Source: Jannaschia sp. S6380 (lineage in GTDB: Bacteria > Pseudomonadota > Alphaproteobacteria > Rhodobacterales > Rhodobacteraceae). Taken from it: DNA of 64,000 bases. The position numbers and the translations under genes were made by a program. Below, piece by piece: positions 25,065-34,760 of this stretch. The stretch lies in NCBI RefSeq assembly GCF_023015695.1, contig NZ_JALKAS010000002.1:124001-188000 (forward strand). The letters run 5' to 3'. Under the pieces are notes generated by a model. The model saw nothing but the letters and a program-made list of their open reading frames with translations, had not been told where the DNA came from and made no database searches. Within the stretch, counting starts at the first letter, position 1. Every line of letters begins with the position of its first letter.

Positions 25065-25664
25065 ATGCAGCTTCTTACCTCCCCCGCGTCGCCCTTCGCG
25101 CGCAAATGCCGCGTCGTCCTGCTGGAGATCGAGCAGGATGACGTCGAGCTGCGCGACGTGAGCGCCAGCCCAATGGGCGGCGAGGCGGCGCTGAACGCGG
25201 CCAATCCTTCCGGCAAGATCCCCGCCTTGATCCGTCCCGACGGACCGACGCTGTATGACAGCCGGGTCATCTGCCGATTCCTGGACATGCGCGCCGGCGC
25301 GCGGCTCTATCCCGAGGCGCGGCTGTGGGAGGTTCTGTCGCTGGAGGCCAATGCCGACGCCATCATGGAGGCGGCGGTGGCCATCACCTACGAGAAGCGC
25401 CTGCGCCCCGAGGATCTGTGGTGGCCCGACTGGTTCGAGGCGCAATGGACCAAGATCGCACGGTCGCTGGACGCGTTGGGCGAGCGGTCGATGCCGCTTC
25501 TGCGCGGGCCGCTCAACATGGCGCAGATCGCCGTGGGATGCGCGCTGGGCTACCTGGATCTGCGCCACGGTGACCGCGACTGGCGCGCGGGTCGCGACAC
25601 GCTGGCCGAGTGGGAGGCCGGTTTCGCCGCGCGCCCGTCGATGCAGGCAACGCGGCCCGGCTGA
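25065..25664 (+). CDS. Glutathione S-transferase-like protein
   Basis: A 199-residue protein with a thioredoxin-fold N-terminal domain ('[19 protein letters not shown]'), the cis-Pro segment '[10 protein letters not shown]' and the glutathione-contact '[12 protein letters not shown]'. The C-terminal all-helical domain includes '[20 protein letters not shown]'. The active residue is probably Ser or Cys in the SPFARKC segment. Substrate unknown. It is a single gene upstream of the cytochrome bc1 operon with about 190 bases between. Confidence 0.87.
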   Translation: MQLLTSPASPFARKCRVVLLEIEQDDVELRDVSASPMGGEAALNAANPSGKIPALIRPDGPTLYDSRVICRFLDMRAGARLYPEARLWEVLSLEANADAIMEAAVAITYEKRLRPEDLWWPDWFEAQWTKIARSLDALGERSMPLLRGPLNMAQIAVGCALGYLDLRHGDRDWRAGRDTLAEWEAGFAARPSMQATRPG

Positions 25665-25853
25665 CGGACGGTATTTGGGGCGCCCGTGGCGCGAAGCAAC
25701 GAATCCCACCTGCGCGCGTTTGTCCGCTGGAACTCCGCCCCCGGCTTGCGCTAAGGGGGGCGGGACGCGGGCGAAAGGTCGACTTTCGCCCTGCTTCGGC
25801 GTTTCACTACCGGTCCGCTCCGGGGCCGACATCAAAGATCGGGAGATGGCTTC

Positions 25854-26441
25854 GTGTCACACGCAGACGACCACGCGGGCACCCGCCGCGATTTCCTCTA
25901 CTACGCCACGGCGGCGACCGGCGTTGTGGTCACCGGGGCCGCCGTCTGGCCGCTGGTCAATCAGATGAACCCGTCGGCCGACGTGCAGGCGCTGGCCTCG
26001 ATCGACGTCGACGTCTCGGGCGTGGAGCCGGGGACGCAGCTGACCGTCAAGTGGCTGGGCAAGCCCGTCTTCATCCGCCGCCGCACCCCCGAGGAGATCG
26101 AGGCCGCCACCGGCGTCGACATCGAGGACCTGCCCGACCCGCTGGCCAACAACGCCAATATCGACGGCGCCGCCCCGGCCTTCGACGACAACCGCGCGCT
26201 GCCGGCCTTCGGTGCCGCCGACGGGGACGCGTCCACCGGCGAATGGCTGGTGATGATCGGCGTATGCACCCATCTGGGTTGCGTGCCGCTGGGCGACGCG
26301 GGCGAGTTCGACGGCTGGTTCTGCCCCTGCCACGGGTCGCATTACGACACCGCCGGCCGCATTCGCAAAGGGCCCGCGCCGCGCAACCTGCCCGTGCCCG
26401 TCGCCGCCTTCACCGACGAATCAACGATCAAGCTGGGCTGA
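25854..26441 (+). CDS. petA: Ubiquinol-cytochrome c reductase iron-sulfur (Rieske) subunit
   Basis: A 195-residue Rieske subunit of complex III. A twin-arginine N-terminus ('[15 protein letters not shown]') leads into one membrane helix. The 2Fe-2S ligands lie in 'CTHLGC' (about residue 141) and 'CPCHGSHYD' (about 161). It oxidises ubiquinol at the periplasmic side. The start is GTG at 25854, with GGGAG eight bases upstream. It is first in the petA-petB-petC operon. Confidence 0.96.
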   Translation: MSHADDHAGTRRDFLYYATAATGVVVTGAAVWPLVNQMNPSADVQALASIDVDVSGVEPGTQLTVKWLGKPVFIRRRTPEEIEAATGVDIEDLPDPLANNANIDGAAPAFDDNRALPAFGAADGDASTGEWLVMIGVCTHLGCVPLGDAGEFDGWFCPCHGSHYDTAGRIRKGPAPRNLPVPVAAFTDESTIKLG

Positions 26442-26453
26442 GGAGGCACCGAG

Positions 26454-27815
26454 ATGGCTGGCATTCCGCACGACCATTACGAACCCAAGACATCGGCCGA
26501 ACGCTGGATCGACCGGCGCATCCCGATCCTCGGGCTGCTCTACGACACGCTGATGATCCCCACGCCCAAGAACCTCAACTGGATGTGGATCTGGGGCATC
26601 GTGCTGACCTTCACGCTGGTACTGCAGATCGTGACCGGCATCGTCCTGGTCATGCACTACACCCCGCATGTCGACATGGCCTTCGCCTCGGTCGAGCACA
26701 TCATGCGCAACGTCAACGGTGGCTGGGCCCTGCGCTACATCCACCAGAACGGCGCGTCGCTGTTCTTCGTCGCGGTCTACGCCCACATCTTCCGCAACCT
26801 CTATTACGGGTCCTACAAGGCCCCACGCGAGATTACCTGGATCATCGGCATCGTCATCTACCTGCTGATGATGGGCACGGCCTTCATGGGCTACGTGCTG
26901 CCCTGGGGGCAGATGTCGTTCTGGGGGGCCACGGTCATCACGGGCCTGTTCGGCGCCATTCCCTTCGTGGGCGAGGGTCTGCAGGCCTGGCTGCTCGGCG
27001 GGCCGGCCGTCGACAACGCGACGCTGAACCGCTTCTTCTCGCTGCATTATCTGATGCCGTTCCTGATCCTCGGCCTGACGGTGGTGCATATCTGGTCGTT
27101 CCACTCGACCGGAAACAACAACCCCACCGGGGTCGAGGTGCGCCGCACCTCCAAGGAGGAGGCCGCCCGCGACACGCTGCCCTTCTGGCCCTATTTCGTC
27201 ATCAAGGACCTGTTCGCGCTGGCCGTGATCCTGCTGGCGTTCTTCGCCATCGTCGGCTTCATGCCGAACTACCTGGGCCACCCGGACAACTACATCGAGG
27301 CGAACGCGCTTGCGACGCCCGCGCACATCGTGCCGGAATGGTACTTCCTGCCGTTCTACGCGATCCTGCGGGCCTTCACCGCGGATGTCTGGGTGGTGAT
27401 CGCCGCGGACTTCCTGACGGGCGGGATCATCGACGCCAAGTTCTTCGGCGTGCTGGCCATGTTCGGCGCGATCATCGTGATGGCGCTGGCGCCCTGGCTC
27501 GACACGTCGTCGGTCCGTTCGGGCCGGTATCGCCCGATGTTCAAGTGGTGGTTCTGGCTGCTGGTGATCGACTTCTTCCTGCTGATGTGGCTGGGTTCCA
27601 TGCCCGCCGAGGAGCCGTGGGCGTCGATCTCGCTCATCGCGTCGGCCTACTGGTTCGCCTATTTCCTGGTGATCCTGCCGCTGCTCGGCGTGATCGAGAA
27701 GCCGCTGCCGCGGCCGACGACAATCGAGGCGGATTTCGTCGAGCATTACGGCGACACCGGCGATGCCACCGGAATGCGGCTGCCCGGCGAAAAAGCCGGC
27801 ACCCCGGCCGAATAA
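26454..27815 (+). CDS. petB: Cytochrome b of the bc1 complex
   Basis: A 453-residue, eight-helix protein with two b hemes. It shows '[20 protein letters not shown]' and '[19 protein letters not shown]', which hold the heme histidines. The Qo-site motif Pro-Glu-Trp-Tyr is in '[15 protein letters not shown]'. It transfers electrons from ubiquinol across the membrane. It follows petA by 12 bases with an AGGAGG-type site. Confidence 0.97.
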   Translation: MAGIPHDHYEPKTSAERWIDRRIPILGLLYDTLMIPTPKNLNWMWIWGIVLTFTLVLQIVTGIVLVMHYTPHVDMAFASVEHIMRNVNGGWALRYIHQNGASLFFVAVYAHIFRNLYYGSYKAPREITWIIGIVIYLLMMGTAFMGYVLPWGQMSFWGATVITGLFGAIPFVGEGLQAWLLGGPAVDNATLNRFFSLHYLMPFLILGLTVVHIWSFHSTGNNNPTGVEVRRTSKEEAARDTLPFWPYFVIKDLFALAVILLAFFAIVGFMPNYLGHPDNYIEANALATPAHIVPEWYFLPFYAILRAFTADVWVVIAADFLTGGIIDAKFFGVLAMFGAIIVMALAPWLDTSSVRSGRYRPMFKWWFWLLVIDFFLLMWLGSMPAEEPWASISLIASAYWFAYFLVILPLLGVIEKPLPRPTTIEADFVEHYGDTGDATGMRLPGEKAGTPAE

Positions 27816-27829
27816 GGAGAGAGGGACAG

Positions 27830-28630
27830 ATGCTGTCGACAATCGGCAAGGCCCTCGCGGCCATCGCAATCTCGGCTTCGGCGGCGCTGGCCGCCGGAGG
27901 CGAGGATACCCATATCGAGGACTACGACTTCTCGTTCGAGGGGCCGTTCGGCACCTACGACCAGAACCAGCTGCAGCGTGGCCTGAAGGTCTTCACCGAG
28001 GTCTGTTCGGCCTGTCACGGGCTCAAGTTCGTGCCCATCCGCACCCTCGCGGACGAGGGCGGCCCGGGCTTCACCGAGGATCAGGTCAAGGCCTATGCCG
28101 AGCTTTACGAGGTGTACGAGTTCGACGAGGAACTGGGCGAGTACGACTATTTCACCGCCGAGGTCACGGACAACTTCCCGGAGGTCAATTCCGTCGGTGC
28201 GCCCGACCTTTCGCTGATGGCCAAGGCGCGGGCCGGGTTTCACGGGCCCTACAACCTCGGCATCAGCCAGATCTTCAAGGGCATGGGCGGCGCGGAATAC
28301 ATCGCCTCGCTCCTGACCGGCTATACCGGCGAGACCCAGGAAGTGGCGGGCACCGTCCTCTATGAGAACACGGCCTTTCCCGGCGGCCTGATCAGCATGG
28401 CACCGCCGCTGGGCGACGATTACGTCGAATTCGATGACGGCGCGCCCGCCGATCTGGAGAATGCCGCCAAGGACGTCGCCGCCTTCCTGATGTGGACGGC
28501 GGAGCCCAAGCTGGCCGCGCGCAAGCAGATGGGCCTCACGGCGGTCATCATGCTGGCCGTGCTGTCGGTCCTGCTCTACCTGACCAACAAGCGCATCTGG
28601 TCGCGGGTCAAGGGTCGGCGCGAAGCCTGA
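27830..28630 (+). CDS. petC: Cytochrome c1 of the bc1 complex
   Basis: A 266-residue cytochrome c1 with a signal peptide ending near Ala-Leu-Ala-Ala-Gly. The c-type heme motif is in '[13 protein letters not shown]' (CxxCH), a methionine ligand is in '[15 protein letters not shown]', and a C-terminal anchor helix '[20 protein letters not shown]' ends the protein. It passes electrons from the Rieske centre to soluble cytochrome c. AGGAGAGAGGG precedes the ATG. It is the last gene of the operon and is followed by a strong terminator. Confidence 0.96.
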   Translation: MLSTIGKALAAIAISASAALAAGGEDTHIEDYDFSFEGPFGTYDQNQLQRGLKVFTEVCSACHGLKFVPIRTLADEGGPGFTEDQVKAYAELYEVYEFDEELGEYDYFTAEVTDNFPEVNSVGAPDLSLMAKARAGFHGPYNLGISQIFKGMGGAEYIASLLTGYTGETQEVAGTVLYENTAFPGGLISMAPPLGDDYVEFDDGAPADLENAAKDVAAFLMWTAEPKLAARKQMGLTAVIMLAVLSVLLYLTNKRIWSRVKGRREA

Positions 28631-28656
28631 GGCGGGGCCGGAACGGCGGAAATCAG

Positions 28657-28683
28657 GACCGACCCTCCGGGGTCGGTCTTTTT
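28657..28683 (+). terminator. Rho-independent terminator of the petABC operon
   Basis: A 9-base perfect stem GACCGACCC/GGGTCGGTC with a four-base loop, followed by TTTTT, 27 bases after the petC stop codon. Confidence 0.9.
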
Positions 28684-28747
28684 CGTTGAGATCGATGGGC
28701 CCGGGGGTGCAGACAGTGGGGCCAGGACGGAAAAGGCGGGAACGGTG

Positions 28748-29221
28748 ATGGCCGAGTTCAGGAAGACGGGCAGGGTCGGACGGACGGTCGCCGCGATCCT
28801 CGCCTATGCGGGATGGGCGGTCGTGGCGGTCGGCCTGCTGCTGGCGCTGGCCGGCGCGCTGACCGGTGCGACACCCGGCGCCGGCGCCCCCGCGGCGGGG
28901 GCGGGGCCGATCGCGCGCGTCGCCGCCGCGGCACTGGGGGCCGGGATCGCCCTGATCGGCCTGTTCGCAGTGATGATGGCCGCGCAGACCCGCGCCGCGC
29001 TGGATACGGCCGACCTGACGCGCGAGTTGCTGAGCCTGACGCGCCGCCGGCAGGACCCAAGGCCAGCCGCCCCGGTGGTGTCACCGAAGCCCGTCCCCGA
29101 CGCGGCGGCCGACGACGTGCCGCCGATGCCGCCTTCGCCGCGTCCGCGCCTGGCCGCGACCGAGGACAAGCCCGGCCGCAAACGGGTCCACCCGATCTTC
29201 AGCGCACGCCCGCCGAAATAG
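28748..29221 (+). CDS. Hypothetical protein with two membrane helices
   Basis: A 157-residue protein. Two hydrophobic segments are visible ('AWAVVAVGLLLALAGALTG'-like at about residues 20-42 and 'GAGIALIGLFAVMMAA' at about 70-86). A proline-rich cytoplasmic tail with basic ends follows. No family was recognised. It stands alone between the bc1 operon terminator and the 3' end of infB. Codon use and composition are normal for the region. Confidence 0.65.
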   Translation: MAEFRKTGRVGRTVAAILAYAGWAVVAVGLLLALAGALTGATPGAGAPAAGAGPIARVAAAALGAGIALIGLFAVMMAAQTRAALDTADLTRELLSLTRRRQDPRPAAPVVSPKPVPDAAADDVPPMPPSPRPRLAATEDKPGRKRVHPIFSARPPK

Positions 29222-29232
29222 TCCCGCCATGA

Positions 29233-29260
29233 AGAAGGGGCCCGCGATGGGCCCCCCTTC
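29233..29260. terminator. Bidirectional hairpin between the hypothetical gene and infB
   Basis: Inverted repeat GGGGCCC (29237-29243) and GGGCCCC (29249-29255) with a five-base loop. It lies between convergent genes. T-rich sequence (CTTCTTC) follows on the minus strand, so it may end the infB operon transcript; the T run is weak. Confidence 0.55.
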
Positions 29261-29284
29261 CGATTTCCTGCCGAGCGCGCTGCC

Positions 29285-31741
29285 TCAGGCCAGCGTCCGC
29301 TCGACCTCCTCGCGGGTGAAGATCTCGATGACGTCGCCGACGCGGATATCCTCGTAGCGCTCGAAGGCCATGCCGCATTCCTGTCCGGACTGCACTTCCT
29401 TGACCTCGTCCTTGAAGCGCTTAAGCGTCTTCAGCGTCCCTTCGTGGATCACCACGTTGTCGCGCAGCAGGCGCACGCCCGCCGAACGACGCGCGATCCC
29501 CTCAGTGACGAGGCAGCCCGCAACCTGACCGACGCCCGTGACCTTGAAGACCTCGCGGATCTCGGCATAGCCGATGAAGGTCTCCTTGATCTCCGCCGAC
29601 AGGAGGCCGGATGCGGCCTGCTTGATGTCGTCGACCAGGTCGTAGATCACCGAATAATACCGGATCTCCACGCCCTTCTGGTTTGCAGCGGCCCGCGCCG
29701 GCGCGTTGGCGCGGACGTTGAAGCCGATGACCGGCGCGTCCGATGCCTCGGCCAGGGTGATGTCACTTTCGGTGATGGCACCGACCCCCGAGTGCAGGAT
29801 CCGCACGCGGACCTCCTCGTTGCCGATCTTCTCCATCGCCTGCACGATCGCCTCGGCCGAGCCCTGCACATCGGCCTTGACCAGGATCGGCAGTTCGCTG
29901 ACGCCCTGGTCTTCCTTGGCCTTCGCCATCATCTGGTCCAGCGTCGTGGCCGCACCGGCCGCCGCGCGCTTGTCCTTCGCGGCCTGCTCGCGATACTCGG
30001 CGATCTCGCGGGCCTGGGCCTCGGTCTCGACGACGTTCAGGACATCGCCCGCCTCGGGCGTGCCGTTCAGGCCCAGAACCTCGACCGGCACCGACGGCCC
30101 GGCTTCGTTCACGCGCGCGCCCTGGTCGTTGACCAGCGCGCGGACCTTGCCCCACTGCTCGCCCACGACGAAGATGTCGCCACGGCGCAGCGTGCCGTTC
30201 TGCACGAGGACGGTCGCGACGGGGCCGCGGCCCACGTCCAGCTGCGCCTCGATCACGGCGCCCTGGGCGGCTCGCTTCGGGTTCGCCTTCAGCTCCAGGA
30301 TCTCCGCCTGCAGCGCGATCGCCTCCAGCAGCTTGTCAAGACCCTTGCCGGTGTGGGCCGAAACCTCGACATCCTGCACGTCGCCCGACATCTCCTCGAC
30401 GATCACCTCGTGCTGGAGCAGTTCCGTCCGGACGCGGTTCGAATCCGCACCGGCCACATCCATCTTGTTGATCGCGATGATCATCGGAACGCCGGCTGCC
30501 TTGGCGTGGTTGATGGCCTCGATCGTCTGCGGCATGACCGCGTCGTCGGCGGCCACGACCAGCACGACGATGTCGGTCACCTGCGCGCCGCGCGCGCGCA
30601 TCGAGGTGAAGGCCGCGTGGCCCGGCGTGTCGAGGAACGAAAGCGTCTTGCCGCCCGCCTCGACCTGGTAGGCGCCGATATGCTGGGTGATGCCGCCGGC
30701 CTCGCCCGAGACGACCTTGGTCTTTCGGATCGCGTCCAGAAGCGAGGTCTTGCCGTGGTCGACATGGCCCATGATGGTGATGACGGGGGCTCGCTCGACC
30801 AGGTCCTCCGCCTTGTCCTCGACCACGTCGATGACCTGTTCGACATCGGCTTCCGAGACGCGCTGCACCTTGTGGCCGAACTCCTCGATGATCAGCTCGG
30901 CCGTGTCGGCGTCGATCACCTGGTTCTGCGTCACCATCATGCCGTTCTGCATCAGCGCCTTGACGACGGCGGCGACGCGTTCGGTCATGCGGTTGGCCAG
31001 TTCCGAGACGACGATCGTCTCGGGCAGCTTGACGGTGCGGGTCACCTTCTCCTGTGGCGTGCTGGGGCCTCCACGACGCTGCCGCTCCTGCTTGCGGCGC
31101 ATCGAGGCCAGCGAGCGCTGGCGTCCACCCTCGCCACCGGCCAGGGCCTGGTTCACGGTCAGCTTGCCGCCGCGCCGCTCGCCGCCGCGCGGCTTGCCGG
31201 AATCGTCGTCGCGCTTGCGCGGGCCGTCATTGCGGCCCGGACGCGCATCGGGGCCCAGGTTGCGCTGACGGTCGGGCTTGTCGGCGGTGGGGGCGGCGGC
31301 CGGCTCGATCGGGGCGGTCTTGCCCTCGCGCGTTTCGCGCTGGCGGCGTTCGTCCTCCTCGGCGCGCTGGCGGGCCAATTCGGCGCGCTCGCGCTCCTCG
31401 CGCTCCTTGTTCTCGATCTCGGCGCGACGGCGGGCGCGTTCGTCCTCGCGCTCCTTCTCCTCGCGCGCGCGGCGTTCGGCGTCCTCGGCCTCGCGGGCCT
31501 TGGCCATCTGCAGCGCCTTCAGGCGACGGTCCATCTCGGCGTCGGTGGTGCCGGATTTCTTGCCGCCCTGCGCGTTGACCACGGCGGCCGACTGCGCGGC
31601 CGGCTTGGGCACCGCCACGCGCTTGCGCTTGGTCTCCACCACGACGTTATTGGTGCGCCCGCGGGCGAAGCTCTGCTTGACGGTGCCGCTGCGGGCGCCG
31701 CCTCCGAGGCCGAGGGGTTTCTTGCCGTCCTGATCGCTCAT
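29285..31741 (-). CDS. infB: Translation initiation factor IF-2
   Basis: An 818-residue translational GTPase that brings initiator tRNA to the 30S subunit. A long charged N-terminus (about residues 85-190, alternating Glu/Arg coiled coil) precedes the IF2_N segment. The G domain begins near residue 320 with G1 '[15 protein letters not shown]', G3 '[13 protein letters not shown]' and G4 '[12 protein letters not shown]'. Domains II-IV are complete to the C-terminus '[13 protein letters not shown]'. The ATG overlaps the stop of the YlxR gene (ATGA). It is the last gene of the rimP-nusA-ylxR-infB operon. Confidence 0.97.
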   Translation of the reverse strand: MSDQDGKKPLGLGGGARSGTVKQSFARGRTNNVVVETKRKRVAVPKPAAQSAAVVNAQGGKKSGTTDAEMDRRLKALQMAKAREAEDAERRAREEKEREDERARRRAEIENKEREERERAELARQRAEEDERRQRETREGKTAPIEPAAAPTADKPDRQRNLGPDARPGRNDGPRKRDDDSGKPRGGERRGGKLTVNQALAGGEGGRQRSLASMRRKQERQRRGGPSTPQEKVTRTVKLPETIVVSELANRMTERVAAVVKALMQNGMMVTQNQVIDADTAELIIEEFGHKVQRVSEADVEQVIDVVEDKAEDLVERAPVITIMGHVDHGKTSLLDAIRKTKVVSGEAGGITQHIGAYQVEAGGKTLSFLDTPGHAAFTSMRARGAQVTDIVVLVVAADDAVMPQTIEAINHAKAAGVPMIIAINKMDVAGADSNRVRTELLQHEVIVEEMSGDVQDVEVSAHTGKGLDKLLEAIALQAEILELKANPKRAAQGAVIEAQLDVGRGPVATVLVQNGTLRRGDIFVVGEQWGKVRALVNDQGARVNEAGPSVPVEVLGLNGTPEAGDVLNVVETEAQAREIAEYREQAAKDKRAAAGAATTLDQMMAKAKEDQGVSELPILVKADVQGSAEAIVQAMEKIGNEEVRVRILHSGVGAITESDITLAEASDAPVIGFNVRANAPARAAANQKGVEIRYYSVIYDLVDDIKQAASGLLSAEIKETFIGYAEIREVFKVTGVGQVAGCLVTEGIARRSAGVRLLRDNVVIHEGTLKTLKRFKDEVKEVQSGQECGMAFERYEDIRVGDVIEIFTREEVERTLA

Positions 31742-32370
31742 GCGTTCCCGATATCCTTCTTGGCGGCCGGAGTGCCACCATCAACTTGTCTGATGCCTTG
31801 AAGCCTTGCGGCTTCCTCTACAATACGCCGCGCCAAGGTTCCAGACGCGACCGCGGCGTGTATCACGCGGTCCCGTCCGAAAGCCTGGCCCAGCTCGTCC
31901 GCGGTCAGGAAGCCGATCCACTTGCCGCCTTCCGGCGTCGACAGCTTTCCCTTCCCGCGCTCGGATCCGTCGGTGGCCTGCAGCAGAACCTGCGCCTCGC
32001 CGCGGTCGAGCATGATCTTGACCTTCTCGTAGCCCGCGATCGCGCGCCCGGCCTTCCGGGCGATGGCGATCGCGTCCTGCAGGCGCTTGAGAAGGCCGGC
32101 CTCCACCAGGTCGACCAATCCATCGGGGATCCGGACCTGCCTTTTCGCGCCCTTGGAGAACATGCGCTTCGCGACGGCCTTTTCCAAGGCCCCGCGCGTG
32201 GCGGAGACGTAGATTCCCCGCCCCGGCAGCTTGTTCGCCAGATCCGGGAAGATCGTGTCCTCCGGGCCCACGACGAAGCGGACCAGACCCTGCCTGGGCC
32301 CGGTCTCGCCGGTCACGATGCAGCGACGTTCAGGCTCGTCGCGTGTCTTGTCTCTGCCGCCGCGGGTCAG
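31738..32370 (-). CDS. YlxR-family (DUF448) RNA-binding protein with L7Ae-like domain
   Basis: About 210 residues. The YlxR domain normally begins near the motif 'ERRCIVTGE', which lies upstream of the first usual start (GTG 32316). Extending the open frame upstream gives '[18 protein letters not shown]', so a CTG at 32370 is the likely start; no ATG, GTG or TTG is available. The domain continues with '[18 protein letters not shown]'. The second half looks like an L7Ae fold ('[20 protein letters not shown]', '[13 protein letters not shown]'). It lies between nusA and infB as usual, 19 bases after nusA and overlapping infB by four. YlxR proteins are linked to RNA processing. Confidence 0.82.
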   Translation of the reverse strand: MTRGGRDKTRDEPERRCIVTGETGPRQGLVRFVVGPEDTIFPDLANKLPGRGIYVSATRGALEKAVAKRMFSKGAKRQVRIPDGLVDLVEAGLLKRLQDAIAIARKAGRAIAGYEKVKIMLDRGEAQVLLQATDGSERGKGKLSTPEGGKWIGFLTADELGQAFGRDRVIHAAVASGTLARRIVEEAARLQGIRQVDGGTPAAKKDIGNA

Positions 32371-32388
32371 GGTAACGGTCCGGGGCGA

Positions 32389-34005
32389 TCACGCCCCGGC
32401 CTCCTCGGGCTGGTCCTCGGTCTCGTCCTCGGACGATCCGACGACATCCTCGGGCGTGACCCAACCCAGCATGACGCGGGCGGTCATGATCATGTCCTGG
32501 GCTTCCTCCAGAGAGACGTCGAAGGGCTCGAGAAGGCCGTCATCCTTGACGCGCTCGCCATTCTCGACCGTCCAGCCGCCGGCAAGCTCCCAGTCGGCGC
32601 AGGTCGCGAACTCCTCCAGGCTGGTGACGCCGTCGGCCGTCAATGCCTCCAGCATCTGCGGCGAGAGGCCCTCGAAATTCGCCAGGTCGTCCTGCAGACC
32701 GGCGGCGCGCGCGGCCTCCATCGACTTGGCATTCTGCGCCTCGATGAAGTCGCGGGCACGGGCCTGCAACTCGTTGGCGGTGTCCTCGTCCACGCCGTCG
32801 ATCACCAGAAGCTCGTCGGTCTCGACATAGGCGACCTCCTCGAGATTGGTGAACCCTTCGGAGACCAGCAGCTGGGCGAAGAACTCGTCCAGGTCGAGCG
32901 TGTCCATGAACAGCTTGGTGCGTTCCTCGAACTCGGCCTGGCGACGCTTCGATTCCTCCTCCTCGGTCAGGATGTCGATGTCGAGCCCGGTCAGCTGCGA
33001 CGCCAGCCGCACGTTCTGGCCGCGCCGTCCGATGGCAAGCGAAAGCTGCTCTTCGGGCACCACGACCTCGATGCGCTCCGCTTCCTCGTCGATCACGACC
33101 TTGGAGACCTCGGCGGGCTGCAGCGCGTTCACCAGGAACGTCGCGGCGTCGTCCGTCCAGGGAATGATGTCGATCTTCTCGCCCTGCAGCTCGTTGACGA
33201 CGGCCTGCACCCGGCTGCCGCGCATGCCGACGCAGGCGCCCACGGGGTCGATGGACGAATCGTAGCTGATGACGGCGATCTTGGCCCGGCTGCCGGGATC
33301 GCGGGCGCAGGCCTTGATCTCGATGACGCCGTCATAGATCTCCGGCACCTCCATCTTGAACAGCTCTTCCATGAACTCGGGCGCGGTGCGCGACAGGAAG
33401 ATCTGCGGCCCCCGGACCTCGCGGCGCACGTCCTTGATGTAGACGCGGATGCGGTCGCCGGGGCGATAGCTCTCGCGGCCGATCTTGTCGTTGCGGCGCA
33501 GCACCGCCTCGCCCGCGCCGATATCGACGATGATGTTGCCGTATTCCTCGCGCTTGACGAGACCGTTGATGATCTGGCCGGCGCGGTCCCTGAACTCCTC
33601 GAACTGGCGGTCGCGTTCGGCCTCGCGGACCTTCTGCAGGATCACCTGCTTGGCCGATTGCGCGGCGATGCGGCCCATGTCGACGGGGGGGACCTCCTCG
33701 ACAAAGGTGTCGCCCACCTTGGGGTCGTCGATATAGGGCTTGGCTTGCTCGACCGTGAACTCGGCCTTCTCGTTTTCCAGCTCCTCGGGCTCGACCACGG
33801 TGCGCACCCGGGTAAAGGTCGCGCGCCCGGTCTTGCGGTCGATCGACACGCGGATGTCCATCTCGCTGCCGTAGCGCGACTTGGCCGCGCGGGCGAGGCT
33901 CTCCTCCATCGCCTCGATGACCAGCGCGGGGTCGATCATCTTCTCTCGGGCGACCGCCTCGGCGGTCTGCAGCAGTTCCAGCTGGTTTGCGGATGTGATG
34001 GCCAT
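32389..34005 (-). CDS. nusA: Transcription termination/antitermination factor NusA
   Basis: A 538-residue NusA. The N-terminal RNA polymerase-binding domain begins '[16 protein letters not shown]'. S1 follows ('[18 protein letters not shown]'), then KH1 with '[18 protein letters not shown]' and KH2 with '[18 protein letters not shown]'. The C-terminal region has two acidic helical repeats and ends in a Glu/Asp-rich tail, as in proteobacteria. NusA enhances pausing and hairpin termination. The ATG overlaps the rimP stop (TAATG). Confidence 0.96.
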   Translation of the reverse strand: MAITSANQLELLQTAEAVAREKMIDPALVIEAMEESLARAAKSRYGSEMDIRVSIDRKTGRATFTRVRTVVEPEELENEKAEFTVEQAKPYIDDPKVGDTFVEEVPPVDMGRIAAQSAKQVILQKVREAERDRQFEEFRDRAGQIINGLVKREEYGNIIVDIGAGEAVLRRNDKIGRESYRPGDRIRVYIKDVRREVRGPQIFLSRTAPEFMEELFKMEVPEIYDGVIEIKACARDPGSRAKIAVISYDSSIDPVGACVGMRGSRVQAVVNELQGEKIDIIPWTDDAATFLVNALQPAEVSKVVIDEEAERIEVVVPEEQLSLAIGRRGQNVRLASQLTGLDIDILTEEEESKRRQAEFEERTKLFMDTLDLDEFFAQLLVSEGFTNLEEVAYVETDELLVIDGVDEDTANELQARARDFIEAQNAKSMEAARAAGLQDDLANFEGLSPQMLEALTADGVTSLEEFATCADWELAGGWTVENGERVKDDGLLEPFDVSLEEAQDMIMTARVMLGWVTPEDVVGSSEDETEDQPEEAGA

Positions 34006-34592
34006 TACTTGTCTTCCTCACCGTCCATGAGCGTTGTCACTTCGTCGAATTGGGTCTCGTCGATCTGACCCTTGTCCTTGCGCGCGTTCAGAACCTCGCG
34101 GATCAGGTCGTCCGTCAGGATCAGCTTGGCATCCGACAGCCAGTCGAACTTGAGCCCGATCGTGGGCGTCTGCCCGTGCTGCTCGATCTCGATCAGCACC
34201 TCGTCGCCCTCGACCCCCTGAAGGGTGCCCTTGAACCGCCGCTGGCCGTCGATCAGCTCGGTCGTCTCGACCCGCGCCTCGTACCCGGCCCAGGCCTCGA
34301 AATCCTTCAGTCGCGTCAGCGGGCGGTCGATGCCGGGGCTCGACGCCTCCAGCGTGTATTCGCTCTCGATCGGGTCCTCGACGTCCAGCACGGCCGAAAG
34401 CTCGGTGCTGATCCGTGCCAGGTCGTCGACCTCGATCCCGCCCTCGGGCTTGTCGGCCATGATTTGAAGCGTCGCCGTCTTGCCCGACATCAGCCGCAAG
34501 CGCACCAGCTCGAACCCCATATCCTCGACCACGGGGGCGACGATATCGGCCAGGCGCTTGTCCAGCGCGGTCTTGGCGATGAGGTCGGACAT
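34005..34592 (-). CDS. rimP: Ribosome maturation factor RimP
   Basis: A 195-residue factor for 30S subunit maturation. Motifs are '[19 protein letters not shown]' near the N-terminus and '[20 protein letters not shown]', the family signature, near residue 85. An SH3-like C-terminal domain ('[20 protein letters not shown]') follows, with a charged tail. It is the first gene of the operon that continues with nusA, and its leader contains a complete intrinsic terminator. Confidence 0.93.
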   Translation of the reverse strand: MSDLIAKTALDKRLADIVAPVVEDMGFELVRLRLMSGKTATLQIMADKPEGGIEVDDLARISTELSAVLDVEDPIESEYTLEASSPGIDRPLTRLKDFEAWAGYEARVETTELIDGQRRFKGTLQGVEGDEVLIEIEQHGQTPTIGLKFDWLSDAKLILTDDLIREVLNARKDKGQIDETQFDEVTTLMDGEEDK

Positions 34593-34621
34593 CGAACTTC
34601 CAGTCTTTCAGAATCGGGCAC

Positions 34622-34644
34622 AAAAAAACGGGCCCGCGGCCCGT
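34622..34644 (-). terminator. Intrinsic terminator in the leader of the rimP-nusA operon (possible attenuator)
   Basis: On the minus strand ACGGGCC-GCG-GGCCCGT forms a perfect 7-base stem, followed directly by T; seven T in a row are at 34628-34622. It lies only 30 bases upstream of the rimP ATG and in its transcription direction. A second ACGGGC further upstream (34667-34662) could pair with the same GCCCGT and break the hairpin. This fits an attenuator, though it could instead end a short upstream transcript. Confidence 0.7.
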
Positions 34645-34760
34645 CGATCTTTCCCGGTGGAGCCCGTGGGCGCCGCTGTTGATCGGGGATATAGGGAAGG
34701 GGTTCGGAACATGCAAGCCGTCGCGCGACTTGTTCCCGTGAATAGCCAGGAGATCCGCCG

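Noticed and set aside
30577-31578. Long plus-strand open frames opposite infB and other GC-rich genes
   Set aside because: They are shadows caused by high GC and strong codon bias of the real minus-strand gene.
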